This document shows, in pieces, positions 1-9,355 of a DNA stretch of 64,000 bases. Position numbers and translations under genes: made by a program. The stretch comes from Chloropicon primus (taxonomy: Eukaryota; Chlorophyta; Chloropicophyceae; Chloropicales; Chloropicaceae). Within the stretch, counting starts at the first letter, position 1, and every line of letters starts with the position of its first letter. The DNA is taken from positions 434,001-498,000 of the forward strand of contig CP060764.1 in the NCBI GenBank assembly GCA_023205875.1, read 5' to 3'. The notes beneath the pieces are model-generated. The model saw nothing but the letters and a program-made list of their open reading frames with translations. It had not been told where the DNA came from and did not search any database.

Positions 1-1
1 A

Positions 2-2356
2 GGAACGCTGGTGTCCCTGTGCAAAACGATAGATCAGGCAAAGTCCCTGGTCACGTTCCTGGACTCAGCTTCCGAGAAGACCCTGAGGTCCACGGTGGCT
101 CTCACGGCTGCGAGGGGGAGGGGTAAAAGTGCTGCCCTGGGCCTGGCCATCTCCGGCGCCCTTGCTCTGGGGTACAGCAACATCTTTGTCACGAGTCCCT
201 CGCCGGAGAACTTGAAGACGCTCTTCGAGTTTGTCGTGAAAGGTCTGGATTCCATGGACTACAAGGAGCACATCGATTACAACATGATCGAGAGCACAAA
301 CCCTGAGCTGCACAAGGTCATTGTCAGGGTCGACGTGTTCAGGCAGCACAGGCAGACAGTGCAATACATTCTGCCCCAGCACAGCAGCAAGATCATGCAG
401 GCGGAGCTGTTAGTCATTGACGAGGCTGCGGCCATACCTCTGCCAGTGGTCAGATCGCTTCTGGGCCCTTACCTGGTGTTCCTTTGCAGCACGGTGAACG
501 GGTACGAGGGGACGGGGCGGTCTCTGTCTCTGAAGCTTTTGAAGGAGCTCAGGGGGGGGGCCAATCAGGCGAAGAAGAAGTACGATAAGTTCAGTTCAGA
601 GAACGCTTCGATAGCTGCGCATAGCAGGAACTTCCGGGAGATCACGTTGGACGAGCCCATTCGATATGCTGAGGGGGACCCCATGGAGGGCTGGCTTCAC
701 GAGCTGCTTTGCTTGGACGCGGCGAACCACGTCCCTGAAATCCCAAAACGCTTGCCGCATCCAGACGAGTGCGAACTGTTTTACATCAGCAAGGACACCC
801 TGTTTTCCTATCACAAAGCAACCGAGAAGTTTCTCCAGCAGATCATGTCCCTTTACGTGGCAAGCCACTACAAGAACACGCCGAACGACATCCTCCTGAT
901 GAGTGATGCCCCGGCCCACCACTTGTTCGTTCTGCTGGCTCCAGTGGATGAGAACACAGGGAAATTGCCTGACGTTCTCTGCGTTCTCCAGGTTGCGTTT
1001 GAGGGACAGATCAGCAAGAGCGTGTCCCTCAACGCTTTGGCAAAGGGAAACCAGTACCACGGTGACCTGATCCCATGGACCGTGAGTCAGCACTTTCAAG
1101 ACGCCGAATTCCCCAAGCTCTCGGGCGCACGAGTCGTGAGAATCGCGACCCACCCCGACATAACTGGCGGGGGCTATGGCTCGAAAGCACTGCAGCTGAT
1201 CAAGCTCTACTTTGAGGGCGGAATGCAAGGGTTGGATGACGTGAATGCGCCCAGAGCCCCTGGAAGCGCTGGCGGAAAATCCCCAGCAGGCGCGGCAAGC
1301 GAAAGCAGCGTTCTGCTCACAGAAACGATAGCGCCGAAGAAGGGGTTGCCTCCCCTGCTGATCTCCTTGGAGGAGCGGCCTCCGGAGACACTGCAGTACC
1401 TGGGAGTAGCTTTTGGGTTGACCTCGTCTCTGTTCAACTTTTGGAAGAAGAACGACTATCACCCCGTGTACATTAGACATAGTGCGAGCGAAACCACTGG
1501 GGAGAACTCTTGCATTTCCATCCATCCGCTGGATACGTCAGACATCGAGAATGGTGATTGGCTTGTGCCTTTTGTGGACGACTTCAAGGCCAGGTTCTTG
1601 TCTTTGCTCAGCAACACCTTTCATCACGTGCACACGTCCCTGGCCCTTGCTATCGTGGACCCCTTCATTGATTTCACTGAGGCTGACACCAAAGCCGCTG
1701 TCGAGAAGGGTGTTGAGATGAGGAAGCTCAACGGACAAACCCTGACCCCGTTTGACCTGAAGAGGCTCGAGTCGTTCACAAGTAACCTGTCCGACTACCA
1801 CCTTGTGAAGGATCTGGTCCCGTCGATCACGGCGGCGTACTTTTCGAAGCAGGTGCCGGTACAGCTTTCCTCTGGACAGGCGGCCATTCTGCTCGGCACA
1901 GGCCTGCAGCAAAAGTCGGATGGGAGCTTGGGAGATCTTCTGGGCCTGCCCGCAAATCAGGTGAGAGCCCTGGCAAACAAGGCTCTCAAGAAAATTTACG
2001 GTGTCCTGAAAAGCTCCAAGGAGGCCGTGATCGACAGGTCGCTGCCTGTTCCAAAAATGGTGCAAGACCTGAGGCCACACGAGGTGACTGTGGATGAGGA
2101 TCTCAACGAAGCTGCCACGGAGGCCGATGAGTACATGAAGTCTGCCCTGTCCCTGGACAAGGTTGGTCACTTCGCAATAGCCGCGGAGGACGTTGATCTG
2201 AACGGTGCCTTGAAGGGTGCCAAGATCCCAGAGAGTGGAACCGTGAGCATCAAGAGCAGGCGGAGCGAGGCCAAGGACTCGGACCAGCCTTACAAGAGGA
2301 AGAAATCGAGGAAGTCCTCCGACGGCAAGAAGAGGAAGAGCAGGAAATCGGGTTAA
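2..2356 (+). CDS. NAT10: RNA cytidine acetyltransferase NAT10/Kre33, 5' end outside window
   Basis: This enzyme makes N4-acetylcytidine in 18S rRNA and, with adaptors, in tRNA, using ATP and acetyl-CoA in the nucleolus. The frame is open from the first bases (residues GTLVSLCKT), so roughly the first quarter of the usual ~1,000-aa protein lies upstream. Visible in order are a helicase-like Walker A (AARGRGKSAALG), the Walker B region VIDEAAAIPLP, the family block STVNGYEGTGRSLSLKL, and a GNAT acetyl-CoA site RIATHPDITGGGYGS. The protein ends in a Lys/Arg-rich nucleolar-type tail. A short Gly/Ala/Ser-rich insert sits near 1240-1310, after the GNAT core. The gene is convergent with OGDH, only 59 bp from stop to stop, so the 3' UTRs must be very short or overlap. 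Confidence 0.96.
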   Translation, partial: GTLVSLCKTIDQAKSLVTFLDSASEKTLRSTVALTAARGRGKSAALGLAISGALALGYSNIFVTSPSPENLKTLFEFVVKGLDSMDYKEHIDYNMIESTNPELHKVIVRVDVFRQHRQTVQYILPQHSSKIMQAELLVIDEAAAIPLPVVRSLLGPYLVFLCSTVNGYEGTGRSLSLKLLKELRGGANQAKKKYDKFSSENASIAAHSRNFREITLDEPIRYAEGDPMEGWLHELLCLDAANHVPEIPKRLPHPDECELFYISKDTLFSYHKATEKFLQQIMSLYVASHYKNTPNDILLMSDAPAHHLFVLLAPVDENTGKLPDVLCVLQVAFEGQISKSVSLNALAKGNQYHGDLIPWTVSQHFQDAEFPKLSGARVVRIATHPDITGGGYGSKALQLIKLYFEGGMQGLDDVNAPRAPGSAGGKSPAGAASESSVLLTETIAPKKGLPPLLISLEERPPETLQYLGVAFGLTSSLFNFWKKNDYHPVYIRHSASETTGENSCISIHPLDTSDIENGDWLVPFVDDFKARFLSLLSNTFHHVHTSLALAIVDPFIDFTEADTKAAVEKGVEMRKLNGQTLTPFDLKRLESFTSNLSDYHLVKDLVPSITAAYFSKQVPVQLSSGQAAILLGTGLQQKSDGSLGDLLGLPANQVRALANKALKKIYGVLKSSKEAVIDRSLPVPKMVQDLRPHEVTVDEDLNEAATEADEYMKSALSLDKVGHFAIAAEDVDLNGALKGAKIPESGTVSIKSRRSEAKDSDQPYKRKKSRKSSDGKKRKSRKSG

Positions 2357-2415
2357 TTGAGTAAGAATGTTCTATTAAATATATATTTTTTCCCTTTTCC
2401 TGCTTCTCACTTCTC

Positions 2416-5400
2416 TCAGTCGCCCAAAGTGAGGGCATGGTTGATCAATCCGTTCTGCTCCTTGCTGTGCGTTTCCGCAAATCCAGTGGCCGTGGCTGCA
2501 GAGGTGGGCCTTCCTGCGTATGGCAGCGGCCAGTTCAGAGGCAGGCCAAGGGTCTTCATGCAAGTGTAAAGCCTTGGCTCGACGTACGAGTACGCACCCA
2601 TGTTCATGGGCTCCTCCTGGCACCACATGATCTCGGCGTTGGGGTACCTCCTCAACTCTCTCAGCACGAGGTCGTAAGGGAACGGAGAGATCTGCTCGAG
2701 CCTGCAGATGTGGATGTCATCCTTGAGCCCCCTCTTCTCTCTCTCCTGCGCGATCTCGTAGTAGACCTTGCCTGTGCAAAGAATCAATCTCCTGACCTGA
2801 GTCTCAGGCTCCGGCTGGGGGTGCCTAGATGTCACGCTGTCGTCCATGAGCAATCTCCTGAAGCGGATTCCCTGGATGTCGTTGTCATCGCTCTGCTCGT
2901 CGTCAAAATCGGTCAGGGGAGACTTGCACTGGGGATGCCTCAAAAGGTTCTTGGGAGACATCACGATCAGAGGCTTTCTGAACTGACGGTGGACTTGCCT
3001 CCTGAGGCAATGGAAGAAGTTCGCCGGGGTAGTGACATTGACCACAGCCCAGTTGTGGTGCTGGTGCTGGGCGATGGTGTGCTTTCCCCTGAAGAACAAC
3101 TCTACGTCCGGGTCTTGCATGCCCTCGGGAATGACGTACGGGTCGTCATCGCACATCTGAAGGAACCTCTCCAATCTCGCACTGCTGTGCTCTGGCCCCT
3201 GGCCATCGTAGCCATGAGGCAGCTGCACAACAAGCCCCGTCTGTCTGAGCCACTTGGCCTCTCCACTGGACAGGAACTGGTCAAACATGGGCTGAGCCCC
3301 GTTGGCAAAGTCCCCGAACTGCGCCTCCCAGATCACGAGAGAATTTGGGTCTTGCATGGAGTATCCCAACTCAAAGCCAAGGACGCCGAACTCGGACAGG
3401 GCACTGTTGGACACGGTGAACTGGTGCGGGTGCTGCCCCATTCGAACGTGGTCGAGAGGCCTGTACCTCGCCCCCGTCTTCTGGTCGTGCAGGACAGCGT
3501 GACGGTGGGTGAACGTGCCTCTCTCAACGTCCTGGCCACTGATGCGGACATGGTTTCCCTCGTGGATGAGAGTTCCGTAGGCAAGCATCTCGCCCGTGGC
3601 CCAATCAATCCCTTCGCCGGTCTCGATGGCTTTCTTCCTGCCCTCGTAGTTCTTCTTCACCTGGCGATGGGGCGTGAAGTCATCAGGCAGCTTCGTAACG
3701 TTCTTGCCAATTCTCTTTAAGATCTCCATGGGAACACCGGTGTTCCTCATCCTGGCCACCTGGTCCGGACCCTTGAATCCCTCCCAATGAGAAGACAGCC
3801 AGTCACGCGCCTTGGGCGTGTACTCCTTGGCGTTCTCAAACTCGGAGTTCATGATGTTGGTGATCTTCTTGCCGATGGCGTCCACCTCCTCCTTCGTCAT
3901 GGCCTTCTCGCCAATGAGCTTTGCCTTGTAGACCTCCAGAGGGTTGGGGTGCTTCTTGATGGCGTTGTACATGAGCGGCTGAGTGAACATAGGCTCGTCA
4001 ATCTCGTTGTGACCGTGCTTCCTGTAGCAAACGATGTCGACGACGACGTCAGTCTTCCACTTCTGCCTCCACTGCGCAGCAATCTTCATGACCTTGCACA
4101 CAGCCTCGACGTCGTCACCGTTCACGTGGAAAATTGGGGCGTCCAAAGCCTTGGCCACGTCCGTGCAGTACGGAGAGGACCTGCTGAACTTTGGATCCGT
4201 CGTGAACGCGACCTGGTTGTTCACCACGATGTGAATGCTTCCCCCGGTGGTGTACTCTGGCAGGGCACTCATATCGTAGGTCTCGTACACGACTCCCTGG
4301 CCGGAGTGCGACCCGTCTCCATGAAGGATGATGCCGCAAACCTTGCTCCTCTCCTTGTCGTCAAGGTAGTACTGCTTGGCCCTCACCTTGCCGTTGACCA
4401 CTGGCGCAACGGCTTCCAAGTGGGAAGGATTGGCGAGCAAAGAAAGGTGAATCGTCTTTCCGCTGATCGTGGGCCTGTCGTAAGAGGTACCCAAGTGGTA
4501 CTTGACATCTCCGGAACCAGAGTAAAGGTCGGTCTTGTCCCCCTCCTCCGTGATCGGCTTGAGGCCTCCGGAGAACTCGGAAAAGATCTGAGCGAGGGGC
4601 TTGCGCACCACGTTCGCGAGCACGTTCAAGCGTCCGCGGTGAGGCATCCCCATGACCACCGTCTCACAACCGCCCTCGGCGAGCGTGTCGATCAAAGTCT
4701 TCATTCCTGGGATCAGGGTCTCTCCTCCCTCGAGGCCGAAGCGCTTCGAGGCGGTGTACTTGTTCGAAAGGAAGTTCTCAAACATGACGCTCCAGGCCAG
4801 CCTGTCGTAAACGGTGGTCTTCTCAGCCGAAGAGAACTCGTGGGGCTGGCTCTCGATGTGGTTCCTCAGCCAATCGCACTTGGCCTTCTCAGAGATGTAA
4901 TTGTACTCGTAACCAATGCTCTGGCAGTACACTTCCCTCAACCTCTTCACGATCTCTCTCAGGGTGTACGTGGACTTCTCCTTGGTGTTGAAGAGTCCAG
5001 CAAACTCGGGGTTGTCCACGCTCATCTCGAGGTCCCAGTCCGCCTCCGTGAAGCCGTAGGAGGAAGGGTCGAGGTCGGTCTGCATGGGGCGGACGTCCAG
5101 CTCCAGGGGGTCCAGCTCGGCCAGCAAGTGACCTTGGGTCTGGTAGGCTCTAATGAGGAGGGTGACCCCGATACTCTTCTTGACGGCAAGGGCAGAGCTT
5201 GCGCCCGTCAAGGCCACGTTCGTCGAAGCGAATTGCGAGTACGCTTGGGACAAGGAGTCCGGCGTCTCTCCGCCCTCGAGCCTCCTGAAGAAGTCAGCCC
5301 AAGACCCGGGCACGCTCTCTGGGTTCTCCACATAACGCCTCTCAAGGTCCTCGATGTAGTTCGCAGTCGAACCGTTCACGAAGTCGTCCATGAGCTGGTT

Positions 5401-5604
5401 CATCGGGACTGCCGCAGGAGCAGCAGCTTCCGCTTTGGAGGAAGAGAAGGACGTCTGATTCCTCAAATACCTCGTCCCTTTTCCATATCCAAGGCTTCTG
5501 CCAGCACTCGTTCCCAGCAAACCCCTCAGCATGAGAGAACCATCCACCGCTGCGGAGGTGAACTGCCTCAAGTGAACCTTCATGCTTTCCGCCAGGAGGG
5601 CCAT
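2416..5604 (-). CDS. OGDH: 2-oxoglutarate dehydrogenase E1 component
   Basis: This is the thiamine-diphosphate E1 of the mitochondrial 2-oxoglutarate dehydrogenase complex (TCA cycle), 1,062 aa from the ATG at 5604, the usual length. The N-terminus (MALLAESMKVHLRQ...) is basic and Ser/Ala-rich, a plausible mitochondrial presequence. It is followed by the small E1 N-terminal helix region (MDDFVNGSTANYIEDLERRY). Landmarks are MGMPHRGRLNVLANV, the ThDP motif beginning HGDGSHSGQG and closing with VVNNQ, GHNEIDEPMFTQP, and the transketolase-type HRHAVLHDQKTG. The frame extends 14 codons upstream of this ATG, but without another ATG. There is no intron. Its 5' side faces the 5' flank of the next region. 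Confidence 0.97.
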   Translation of the reverse strand: MALLAESMKVHLRQFTSAAVDGSLMLRGLLGTSAGRSLGYGKGTRYLRNQTSFSSSKAEAAAPAAVPMNQLMDDFVNGSTANYIEDLERRYVENPESVPGSWADFFRRLEGGETPDSLSQAYSQFASTNVALTGASSALAVKKSIGVTLLIRAYQTQGHLLAELDPLELDVRPMQTDLDPSSYGFTEADWDLEMSVDNPEFAGLFNTKEKSTYTLREIVKRLREVYCQSIGYEYNYISEKAKCDWLRNHIESQPHEFSSAEKTTVYDRLAWSVMFENFLSNKYTASKRFGLEGGETLIPGMKTLIDTLAEGGCETVVMGMPHRGRLNVLANVVRKPLAQIFSEFSGGLKPITEEGDKTDLYSGSGDVKYHLGTSYDRPTISGKTIHLSLLANPSHLEAVAPVVNGKVRAKQYYLDDKERSKVCGIILHGDGSHSGQGVVYETYDMSALPEYTTGGSIHIVVNNQVAFTTDPKFSRSSPYCTDVAKALDAPIFHVNGDDVEAVCKVMKIAAQWRQKWKTDVVVDIVCYRKHGHNEIDEPMFTQPLMYNAIKKHPNPLEVYKAKLIGEKAMTKEEVDAIGKKITNIMNSEFENAKEYTPKARDWLSSHWEGFKGPDQVARMRNTGVPMEILKRIGKNVTKLPDDFTPHRQVKKNYEGRKKAIETGEGIDWATGEMLAYGTLIHEGNHVRISGQDVERGTFTHRHAVLHDQKTGARYRPLDHVRMGQHPHQFTVSNSALSEFGVLGFELGYSMQDPNSLVIWEAQFGDFANGAQPMFDQFLSSGEAKWLRQTGLVVQLPHGYDGQGPEHSSARLERFLQMCDDDPYVIPEGMQDPDVELFFRGKHTIAQHQHHNWAVVNVTTPANFFHCLRRQVHRQFRKPLIVMSPKNLLRHPQCKSPLTDFDDEQSDDNDIQGIRFRRLLMDDSVTSRHPQPEPETQVRRLILCTGKVYYEIAQEREKRGLKDDIHICRLEQISPFPYDLVLRELRRYPNAEIMWCQEEPMNMGAYSYVEPRLYTCMKTLGLPLNWPLPYAGRPTSAATATGFAETHSKEQNGLINHALTLGD

Positions 5605-5900
5605 CTTGCGTCCTACCAGGGCAAGACACGAGAGGAGGCAAAGCAACTTGGCCGCAATGCCCTTCTTGCCCTTTACTTTCTGTCTCTTCTCCTGTTGTGA
5701 AAAAAAAAAAAAAGGAAAAAGGTTTTCTTCTCCAAAAAGTCTAGAAAATCACTTTTCTGGCGCTTTGTCGACTTTGGTGAGGGTCCCATGTGCAATTTCT
5801 ACTCTGTGACATGTCACGAGCGAGGAGAGGAGATTCCTTGGTCCCAAGACGCGTTTTGCACTAGGGGACGGCAACGTCGTCCCAACGATCAACCTCACGC
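5605..5900. other. OGDH upstream region, no gene seen
   Basis: This ~300-bp region includes an A-run at about 5700-5713. No convincing coding region or promoter-element copy was recognised. Confidence 0.5.
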
Positions 5901-6353
5901 TCAGATGACGAGGTTTAGAAGATGAGGAGGGGAGGGGAGGGGAAAATATCTATCGGTCCATCCATCACATGTACATGTGAGGAGCAAGAGCTCAGCATTG
6001 TCCTGCAGCTCGTTCTCCGCGTTCTTCTTGTAAAAGGTTAGCTTCTGCTTCTCCCACTCCAGCTCCTTGAACACCTGTTTGATCTGCCTCTCGTGCAAGG
6101 CCTGTATCTCAGTCCTCGTCACGCTCTCTTGCTTGATGTGAGGAGGGCGGGGAGGAAGGGAAAGGCCTCGACCGTCATGACCAGCAGCAAGGAGATCAGT
6201 GGAATCCTTCGCCAGCGTGGCAGAGGAAGAATCGTGCTTCTTCTTCACGCGAGGAATTGAGGAGTCCTCTGGCTTCTCGGCGATCCGATCAGTGGAAGAG
6301 CACACCACGCTGGGGACAAGGCGCTGTATCTCCAGCCCAGGTGCATGATGCAC
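5901..6353 (-). other. Open frame with charged coiled-coil segment, possible terminal exon
   Basis: This is an unrecognised open frame of about 150 codons without any in-frame ATG, so it can only be coding as a downstream exon. Its middle is Ser/Lys-rich. The segment after TRTEIQALHERQIKQVF is strongly amphipathic and charged, unlike typical random translation here. A frame just upstream starts with a hydrophobic, signal-like MHLLLLSAFCVSLSF (ATG near 6483), but I find no consensus donor that would join the two in frame. It may be a small gene I cannot resolve, or non-coding 3' sequence of the 88-aa gene upstream. Confidence 0.2.
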
Positions 6354-6363
6354 TGTGCATCAT
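6345..6363. repeat. Perfect 9-bp-arm palindrome
   Basis: ATGATGCAC, one central T, then GTGCATCAT: a perfect inverted repeat with a 1-nt centre. Confidence 0.85.
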
Positions 6364-6506
6364 AGGCTCGGGCGCAGGCAGCTGACGAATGAGTGGACTA
6401 CTGCTTTCTTCGCCTGCTCGAGGCTCCTCCACGTTCGTGAAGGACAGCGACACGCAAAACGCGCTGAGGAGGAGGAGATGCATCAGAGAAGATCGTCCAC
6501 GGCATC

Positions 6507-6538
6507 GAAACGGATCAGCATCGATGCTGATCTGTTTC
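6507..6538. repeat. 32-bp near-perfect palindrome
   Basis: Sixteen-base arms meet with no spacer. The inner 20 bases (GATCAGCATCGATGCTGATC) are perfect, and the outer GAAAC/GTTTC pairs hold with a single mismatch between. It could be a dimeric protein-binding site or a hairpin if transcribed. Confidence 0.85.
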
Positions 6539-6754
6539 TGGGAATCCTGGAAAGTCCAAGCACCACCGTTGCTCTTTCTTCTTCATCCCCTGCTGCTGCT
6601 CCACACGATCTCCCGCGCGCCGGAGGGTGGCCACGCCTTTCGTTGCTCTTCCTGGGGTGCTTGCTCTCGCCTTCACACGCATACCTCAAGGAGACGCTAA
6701 GGTTGTTATGTACTACATTTGTTTCAAGCTTCTTTAGTTGTTCGAAGGTCCCAC

Positions 6755-7326
6755 CTAGGACGTGAAGAAGCCTCCAAACTCGTTTCTGATGTACCCCTGG
6801 AGGAAGGAGGAAGAACGCAGAGAAGTCGTCGTCAGTTCGTTTGCCTGAAAAGAAAAACTTACATCGCCCGTGGACTCGGATCGCGAACATGACTTACTGG
6901 ATGCTTGCGCGTCTGCAACTTCTCCGACCAGGAGGCTCTGTCTCCCGAGTGCTCCACGATTCTCAGCGTTTGCTGGTACGAGGTATAGGTTCCGTCGCTC
7001 AAGTCCTGCGCGCGCGCGAGCGTGGACAGACAGAACAAGAAAAGAAAGGCGCGTCAGAACGAGGCCGCGCTCGGTCTTCCCACCTCTCGACTTACCTGCA
7101 TGGCGTGACGGTGCTGCCCCTCGTTCAAGTTCTCGGCTTGGAATTGCCTCTTCTTCACCTTGGCATTCTCCAAGGTCGCCAAGGAGTTCTTCACCTGCGG
7201 AGTCAGAGTTCACACACAAAAAACAAACAAAGGTCAGCCACTCGAGCAAACAGAGCGTCCCAGAGACCATCCTTGCCGCCAAAACAAAGCAAAAACTCCT
7301 AGGATAGAGGAGGCAAGATAGCCAAG

Positions 7327-7363
<37 letters not shown>

Positions 7364-7418
7364 GACACGCGCGCGCGCTCTTCTCTTGTCCGGCACTCAC
7401 CTGCTGGTGCAAGTCCAT
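6755..7418 (-). CDS. Unrecognised 88-aa protein, four exons
   Basis: I do not recognise the family. Exons are 7401-7418, 7096-7194, 6898-7005 and 6755-6796. All three introns are phase 0 with donors GTGAGT, GTAAGT and GTAAGT and acceptors ending CAG, so the open frame across four exons is good evidence of a real gene. The first exon codes only MDLHQQ. Residues 7-38 are charged and helical (VKNSLATLENAKVKKRQFQ), and the protein ends RNEFGGFFTS. It is divergent from CFAP144, a ciliary gene, about 750 bp away. A compact helical protein with an aromatic tail in this position could be another axonemal protein, but that is inference only. Confidence 0.6.
7329..7362. repeat. (CT)n followed by (CA)n microsatellite
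   Basis: Dinucleotide tract inside the first intron of the 88-aa gene. On the coding strand it reads (TG)n then (AG)n. Confidence 0.8.
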
Positions 7419-8171
7419 CTTTCGATTCCGCCGGTCCGGGCACGTCACTTATGCAACAACCAACCAACCAAACCAACAACTCGAACTGCTAGAAGATGAA
7501 GTCGTGACGAGTCCACCGCCTTGAACAAGCTTGTCCTCCTCAGTCCCTCTCTCCGTTGACTGCAATGACATACATTCCATTCCAGGGGGTAACGTCTCCC
7601 GTCGGAATTAACGTTCTTTGGGATACGTTTCATATAGAGTTGTAAGTGTGTTTCAATTGGAATGTCTTATACAAAACAGATGATCCCAGGGAAAGGATTG
7701 GGGGGAGGCCAACGGCAGGATACCAGGATAGGTACGACGACGACGAGGAGGACCAAGACGACTTGACCCAAGACGACTTGACGCTGAGGCGGCACGGACG
7801 CTGGAGCGAGTTGGCTTTCCATTGCATCGGTTGCGAGGCTTTAACCCGCAAACTTGAACCCCAAAAGACGGGCGTCTGTCTTTGGAAGGGCTACCTGCTC
7901 CATAGAGGTACTCCTTTGTGGAAGGTCTTGGCTCGAGGAGTCAGAGAGTTTGGCTTGCGGCGCGAATCAGCTTGGGACCTCCTTCACACCAAGGCAAGGG
8001 CGTCTTTGCGCAAGAGTACCCATTTCCCTGGAGAAGGTTTGTTCGGACCCCAGTAGCAAAGGTCTCGTTGTTGTTGTGGAACTCATCGAAGACTCCTCGG
8101 CGTCAACTCGGAGCACTGCACCGGACTCTTCTAGCGTTTAAGATTTTGCTCTTTTCTCACCAACCACCACC
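7419..8171. other. Shared promoter region of two divergent genes
   Basis: About 750 bp separate the starts of the 88-aa gene (-) and CFAP144 (+). One open frame runs through 7646-8056, but it has no recognisable composition or motif, and I do not call it. No copy of the dispersed promoter element was found here. Confidence 0.5.
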
Positions 8172-8636
8172 ATGGCGAAGGAATTTGGTTCGAGGGCGGA
8201 CATGCTCTCGTCTAAGATTGACGAGGTCTCGCGCAACAGAATCTGGGAGGAGCACTGCACCAAGGAGGTGGCCAAACTCCAAATGAACACTCACTTTGCT
8301 ATCAACGACCCCACGAAGATGGACTGCCTTCCGGAGAAGCCGAATTACGTGTATCCAAAGATCAAACTGAGTGACGGGGACGTGGAGCTTGCGACGACGA
8401 AGCTTAGCGCGGTGTGTAGCAAAAAGGACGTGCACTTAGACCCCTCGGAAAAGCACCCGCTGCCCATGACCACGAGTCAGGAGTACGGTTGGATCCACAC
8501 GGCGCTGGTGAAGCCGAACGAGATGTTCGCCCACAAGCTGAACTCTTGCGATATTACAAAGTACGCCAACGCATATTATAGTATGTCAGGAACGACGCCC
8601 TTCTCTCGGAAAGAGGGCTCACCGAGCGGCAAGTGA
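8172..8636 (+). CDS. CFAP144: Cilia- and flagella-associated protein 144 (FAM183 family)
   Basis: This is a 154-aa single-exon protein starting in a strong context (ACCACCATGGCG). The C-terminal half carries the FAM183/CFAP144 pattern: an EYGW segment (SQEYGWIHTALVKP), then KLNSCDITKYANAYY, matching the family's EIGW...DITLYK block. The N-terminal helix (RNRIWEEHCTKEVAKLQMNTHF) also fits. Family members bind inside axonemal doublet microtubules, so the gene implies that the organism builds cilia or keeps the genes for it. Assignment rests on motif memory, not on a search. Confidence 0.75.
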   Translation: MAKEFGSRADMLSSKIDEVSRNRIWEEHCTKEVAKLQMNTHFAINDPTKMDCLPEKPNYVYPKIKLSDGDVELATTKLSAVCSKKDVHLDPSEKHPLPMTTSQEYGWIHTALVKPNEMFAHKLNSCDITKYANAYYSMSGTTPFSRKEGSPSGK

Positions 8637-9355
8637 GGAGGTTGCCCGTGCATGTGCGTGCCAGCGACGGCTTGATCTTTGTTTGGGAAAAAGGATTGGG
8701 GAGGGAGACTGGGGCCTGCACTGCTGCGGGCCTGCAACGCCTGCTTTCCAAAACTTCAGGACAGACAAACTGCTAGCCTTAGGCTGCTGGTGCTGCAACA
8801 CAGTAACGGAAACTAACCATGTAAGAAAGGAACCAACATTTGTGTAAACCCCCCGGGGACGGACCCTTGAGCAACGAGGGAATCCCGAAGGTCTCTTCTT
8901 CCTCGCCAACCGCCGCTCTCTCTCGATCTCGACCGCACTCGCAGTAGTCTGTTGTCACTCGCCACCAAAGGCTTGGATCGAAGCGTTCTCGGGCGTGGCT
9001 CAGGGAGGGAAGTGTGGGTCCTTCACGGAAGGGTTCCGTGGGCACTCCGATCCCTCCCCCACCTGCATCATCCACACACACACTCCTGATCACCACCCAC
9101 CAACTTGAAGGAAGCCTCCAGCTAGCATTAGCAGAGCAGCCGATGAAGAAAACCGCCAAAAACAAAAACAGGCGACAGCTCGAGGGAGAAGGAAGGAAGG
9201 ACTTGAGAGAAGCGCGGATTAGAAGCGCACAAGAGAGTTGCGCGACCTTTGGGGAAGTGGACGGGTAGGTCTCTTCGCGACCTTTCTGTCGGCACCAGCC
9301 TTGCCTAGGCTCGCGCCGGAGAGGTCTGCGAGAGCGGGAGGAAGGGTTTTGAGGG
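8637..9355. other. Intergenic region, CFAP144 3' end and TRAIP-like 5' leader
   Basis: No gene is seen in these ~720 bp. A TGTAA (8820-8824), the polyadenylation signal of many green algae, lies about 185 bp past the CFAP144 stop. A short open frame at 9014-9268 has no recognisable features. Confidence 0.5.

Noticed and set aside
3787-5700. Long plus-strand open frame antisense to OGDH
   Set aside because: It is explained by GC-rich codon usage on the coding strand. No domain is recognisable, and OGDH motifs on the other strand are decisive. The same applies to long antisense frames at 22632-24608, 32551-33525 and 49757-51610.
7646-8056. 136-codon open frame between the 88-aa gene and CFAP144
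   Set aside because: No motif, no coding-like periodicity that I could see, and it would overlap the CFAP144 promoter and leader.
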